Shown here: positions 62,303 through 64,000 of the stretch, one piece after another
Layout: the number at the start of each line of letters is the position of its first letter
Position numbering within the stretch: the stretch's first letter is position 1
Assembly: GCA_964588285.1 (NCBI GenBank)
Contig: CAZPNX010000010.1
Span: forward strand, 24,009 to 88,008
Direction of reading: 5' to 3'
Source: CAZPNX01 sp964588285
GTDB lineage: Bacteria; Edwardsbacteria; AC1; EtOH8
Length of the DNA: 64,000 nucleotides
Notes under the pieces: model-generated
Database searches by the model: none
The model's input: the letters and a program-made list of their open reading frames with translations, nothing else
What the model was told of the DNA's origin: nothing
Translations under genes and position numbers: made by a program

Positions 62303-63847
62303 TCACCCCCGCTCCGCTCCGTAATTCGGCGCCTCCTTGGTGATAACCACGTCGTGGACGTGGCTCTCCCTCAGGCCGGCGTTGGTTATTCTGACGAAGA
62401 CGGCGTTCTTCTGCAATTCTTTTATCGTCCCGGCTCCGCAGTACCCCATGCCGCTTCGCAGTCCTCCCATCAGCTGGTAGACCGTGTCGGCCAGCGGCCC
62501 CTTGTAGGGCACCCGGCCCTCGATGCCCTCGGGCACGTACTTCTTGGCCTCAGTTACTTCCTTTGATCCTGTGCCGAGCGAAGTCGAGGCACCTGTGCCG
62601 AGCCCCTCGCCTTTGCTCGGGGTAAACTCAGTCGAGGCATCCTGGAAATACCGGTCGGCGCTTCCCTTTTGCATGGCCCCCAGTGAGCCCATGCCGCGAT
62701 AGACCTTGTAGCTGCGGCCGGAGAGCAGGACCGTCTCCCCCGGGCTTTCCTCGGTTCCGGCGAACAGGTTGCCGATCATGACGCAATCGGCCCCGGCCGC
62801 CAGCGCCTTGACGATGTCCCCGGAATATTTTATCCCGCCGTCGGCGATGACCGGAACGCCCCCGGCCGCCTTGGCGCAGTCGATGATGGCCGTCAGCTGG
62901 GGCATACCCACCCCGGCCACCACCCGGGTGGTGCAGATGGAGCCCGGCCCGATGCCCACCTTGACGGCGTCGGCCCCGGCCTTGATGAGGGCCTTGGCGG
63001 CCTCGGCCGTGGCCACGTTGCCGGCCACCACCTCCACATTCCTGAGCTTAGCCTTGACAGCCCGCACTGCGGCCAGCACCCCGACCGAGTGGCCGTGGGC
63101 GGTGTCCACCACCAGGGCATCGGCCCCGGCCGCCGCCAAAGCGACCGCCCGCTCCAGATAGTCGCCGGAAACGCCGATGGCCGCCGCCGCCCGCAGCCGG
63201 CCCTGGGCGTCCTTGCAGGCATTGGGATGCTGCCGCCGCTTCATGACGTCCTTGACGGTGAACAGCCCGCGCAGTTGGCCCTTCTTATCCACGATCGGCA
63301 GTTTCTCAATCCTGTGTTTATGCAGGATGCGGCTGGCCTCCTCCAGGGTGGTGCCCACCGGCGCCGTCACCAGGTTTTCCGAGGTCATGGCCCCTCCGAT
63401 GCGCCTGGAGGGGTCCTTCTCGAACACCAGGTCGCGGTTGGTGATAATGCCCACCAGCCTGCCCTGGGCGTCGGTCACCGGGATGCCGGAGATGGAATAC
63501 TCCTTCATCAGGACCAGGGCGTCAGCGATGCGGTGCTCCGGGGAGAGAGAGATGGGCTTGGAGATCATGCCGCTCTCCGAACGCTTGACCCGCTCCACCT
63601 CGGCCGCCTGCTCCTCGACGCTCATGTTCTTATGGATGACTCCGATGCCCCCCTCCCGGGCCAGGGCGATGGCCAAATTATGTTCGGTCACCGTATCCAT
63701 GGCCGAGGAGCACAGGGGAATGTTCAGCCGAATGCGGCGGGAGAACCTCGAACAGAGCACGGCGTCCTTGGGCAGTACCGAGGAGGCCTGGGGAACCAAG
63801 ATGACGTCGTCGAAGGTTAACCCCTCGCCTTTATACCATTTGGGCAT
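62303..63847 (-). CDS. guaB: IMP dehydrogenase with in-frame repeat insertion
   Basis: 514 residues. Oxidises IMP to XMP, committing to GMP synthesis. Catalytic Cys305 in GPGSICTTR, two CBS domains at about 97-205 (SLSPEHRIADALVLM; TAPVGTTLEEASRIL), flap RYFQ at 399-402. Between FQDA and AKKYVPEGIEGRVPYKG about 29 extra residues (405-433, Gly/Thr/Ser-rich) are encoded by palindromic repeat DNA (62571-62650); without them the protein would be close to the usual 488 residues. GAGG nine bases before the ATG is the ribosome-binding site. Confidence 0.96.
   Translation of the reverse strand: MPKWYKGEGLTFDDVILVPQASSVLPKDAVLCSRFSRRIRLNIPLCSSAMDTVTEHNLAIALAREGGIGVIHKNMSVEEQAAEVERVKRSESGMISKPISLSPEHRIADALVLMKEYSISGIPVTDAQGRLVGIITNRDLVFEKDPSRRIGGAMTSENLVTAPVGTTLEEASRILHKHRIEKLPIVDKKGQLRGLFTVKDVMKRRQHPNACKDAQGRLRAAAAIGVSGDYLERAVALAAAGADALVVDTAHGHSVGVLAAVRAVKAKLRNVEVVAGNVATAEAAKALIKAGADAVKVGIGPGSICTTRVVAGVGMPQLTAIIDCAKAAGGVPVIADGGIKYSGDIVKALAAGADCVMIGNLFAGTEESPGETVLLSGRSYKVYRGMGSLGAMQKGSADRYFQDASTEFTPSKGEGLGTGASTSLGTGSKEVTEAKKYVPEGIEGRVPYKGPLADTVYQLMGGLRSGMGYCGAGTIKELQKNAVFVRITNAGLRESHVHDVVITKEAPNYGAERG
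62571..62650. repeat. palindromic repeat element inside guaB coding sequence
   Basis: Contains GTGCC-x12-GGCAC (62571-62592) and CGAGCCCC/GGGGT arms. On the minus strand CTCGACTGAGTTTACCC and CTCGACTTCGCTCG correspond base for base, with few changes, to parts of the element in the GNAT gene (22551-22654). Confidence 0.8.
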
Positions 63848-63915
63848 TTCGAAACCTCAAGATTAACAATTCAAATCCTAATAATTAACCGCTTTATGGC
63901 TTGCCGGCCTGTGGC

Positions 63916-63951
63916 ATTTGAATTTTGAAATTGTGATTTTGAATTTCAAAT
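63916..63951. repeat. 36-bp AT-rich near-palindrome upstream of guaB
   Basis: ATTTGAA...TTCAAAT with several internal TTTGAA/TTCAAA units. It lies about 70 bases upstream of the guaB start in an AT-rich gap (63848-64000) that otherwise shows no clear promoter pair. Confidence 0.5.
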
Positions 63952-64000
63952 AAATGATTATCCCATTGCTTCAGGAATGTCACCCCTATCGGTTAGACTA

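Overview
This window is a compact, GC-rich (about 60% by eye) bacterial chromosome segment in which essentially every gene lies on the minus strand, so transcription runs from position 64000 towards 1. The Gram-negative outer-membrane signature (two GT9 heptosyltransferase-like enzymes, a PorV/PorQ-like barrel, several signal-peptide barrel-like proteins, a SPOR lipoprotein, a secreted FG-GAP protein with a FlgD/type IX-like tail), the long SecA with an internal insertion, DapL, a tungsten-type aldehyde:ferredoxin oxidoreductase and LarBCE all fit an anaerobic uncultured lineage near the FCB superphylum (for example Edwardsbacteria, TA06 or WOR-3-like groups). That assignment is inference; no rRNA gene is present to confirm it.

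Layout, in the direction of transcription. 63847-56289: guaB, dapB, a TPR lipoprotein, dapL, lysC, a small Cys protein, asd and a YIP1 membrane protein (purine and diaminopimelate/lysine synthesis, largely chained by ATGA or TGATG overlaps). 56198-53698: SRP RNA, dnaX, recR. 53701-45129: outer-membrane protein, two GT9 enzymes, DUF3108 protein, deoxyhypusine-synthase-like protein, mannose-1-phosphate guanylyltransferase, SPOR lipoprotein, ComFB, a small acidic protein and a PorV-like protein. 45067-36106: GT4, the FG-GAP protein behind a clear sigma-70 promoter, then a promoter-to-terminator unit for lipid-linked glycosylation (methyltransferase, LPG-synthase-type flippase, YfhO-like protein, DPM1-like mannosyltransferase) and a GT2. 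36008-30433: secA, a Pro-rich coiled-coil protein, mutM and a phosphodiesterase. 30443-27672: larE, larB, larC (nickel-pincer cofactor). 27641-21832: YitT, DUF3078-like protein, tldD, tldE/pmbA, GNAT. 21780-16318: four-helix-bundle cassette, uvrB, an AT-rich orphan, nadC, GIY-YIG cassette, P-loop kinase-like protein. 16230-11051: DMT-like membrane protein, four-cluster ferredoxin, AOR, exported SagB-type nitroreductase, exported protein. 10959-1: panB, panC, panD, single-domain GlmU-like enzyme, LytR_C protein, rsfS, GH13 amylase, small-multidrug-export-like protein, argS, purM, thiF, thiS.

The most unusual aspect is the density and variety of short palindromic repeats. At least eight families occur between genes, two related copies are inserted in frame inside guaB (next to the catalytic flap) and a GNAT gene, and two small ORFs (four-helix bundle, GIY-YIG) sit tightly inside repeat-bounded cassettes whose repeat edge supplies the stop codon. 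Other points of interest are a kinase plus DMT-transporter pair, an AOR/ferredoxin/exported nitroreductase operon, Lar maturation genes without larA, and a bacterial deoxyhypusine-synthase-like protein. No tRNA, 5S/16S/23S rRNA, CRISPR array, transposase or prophage was seen.
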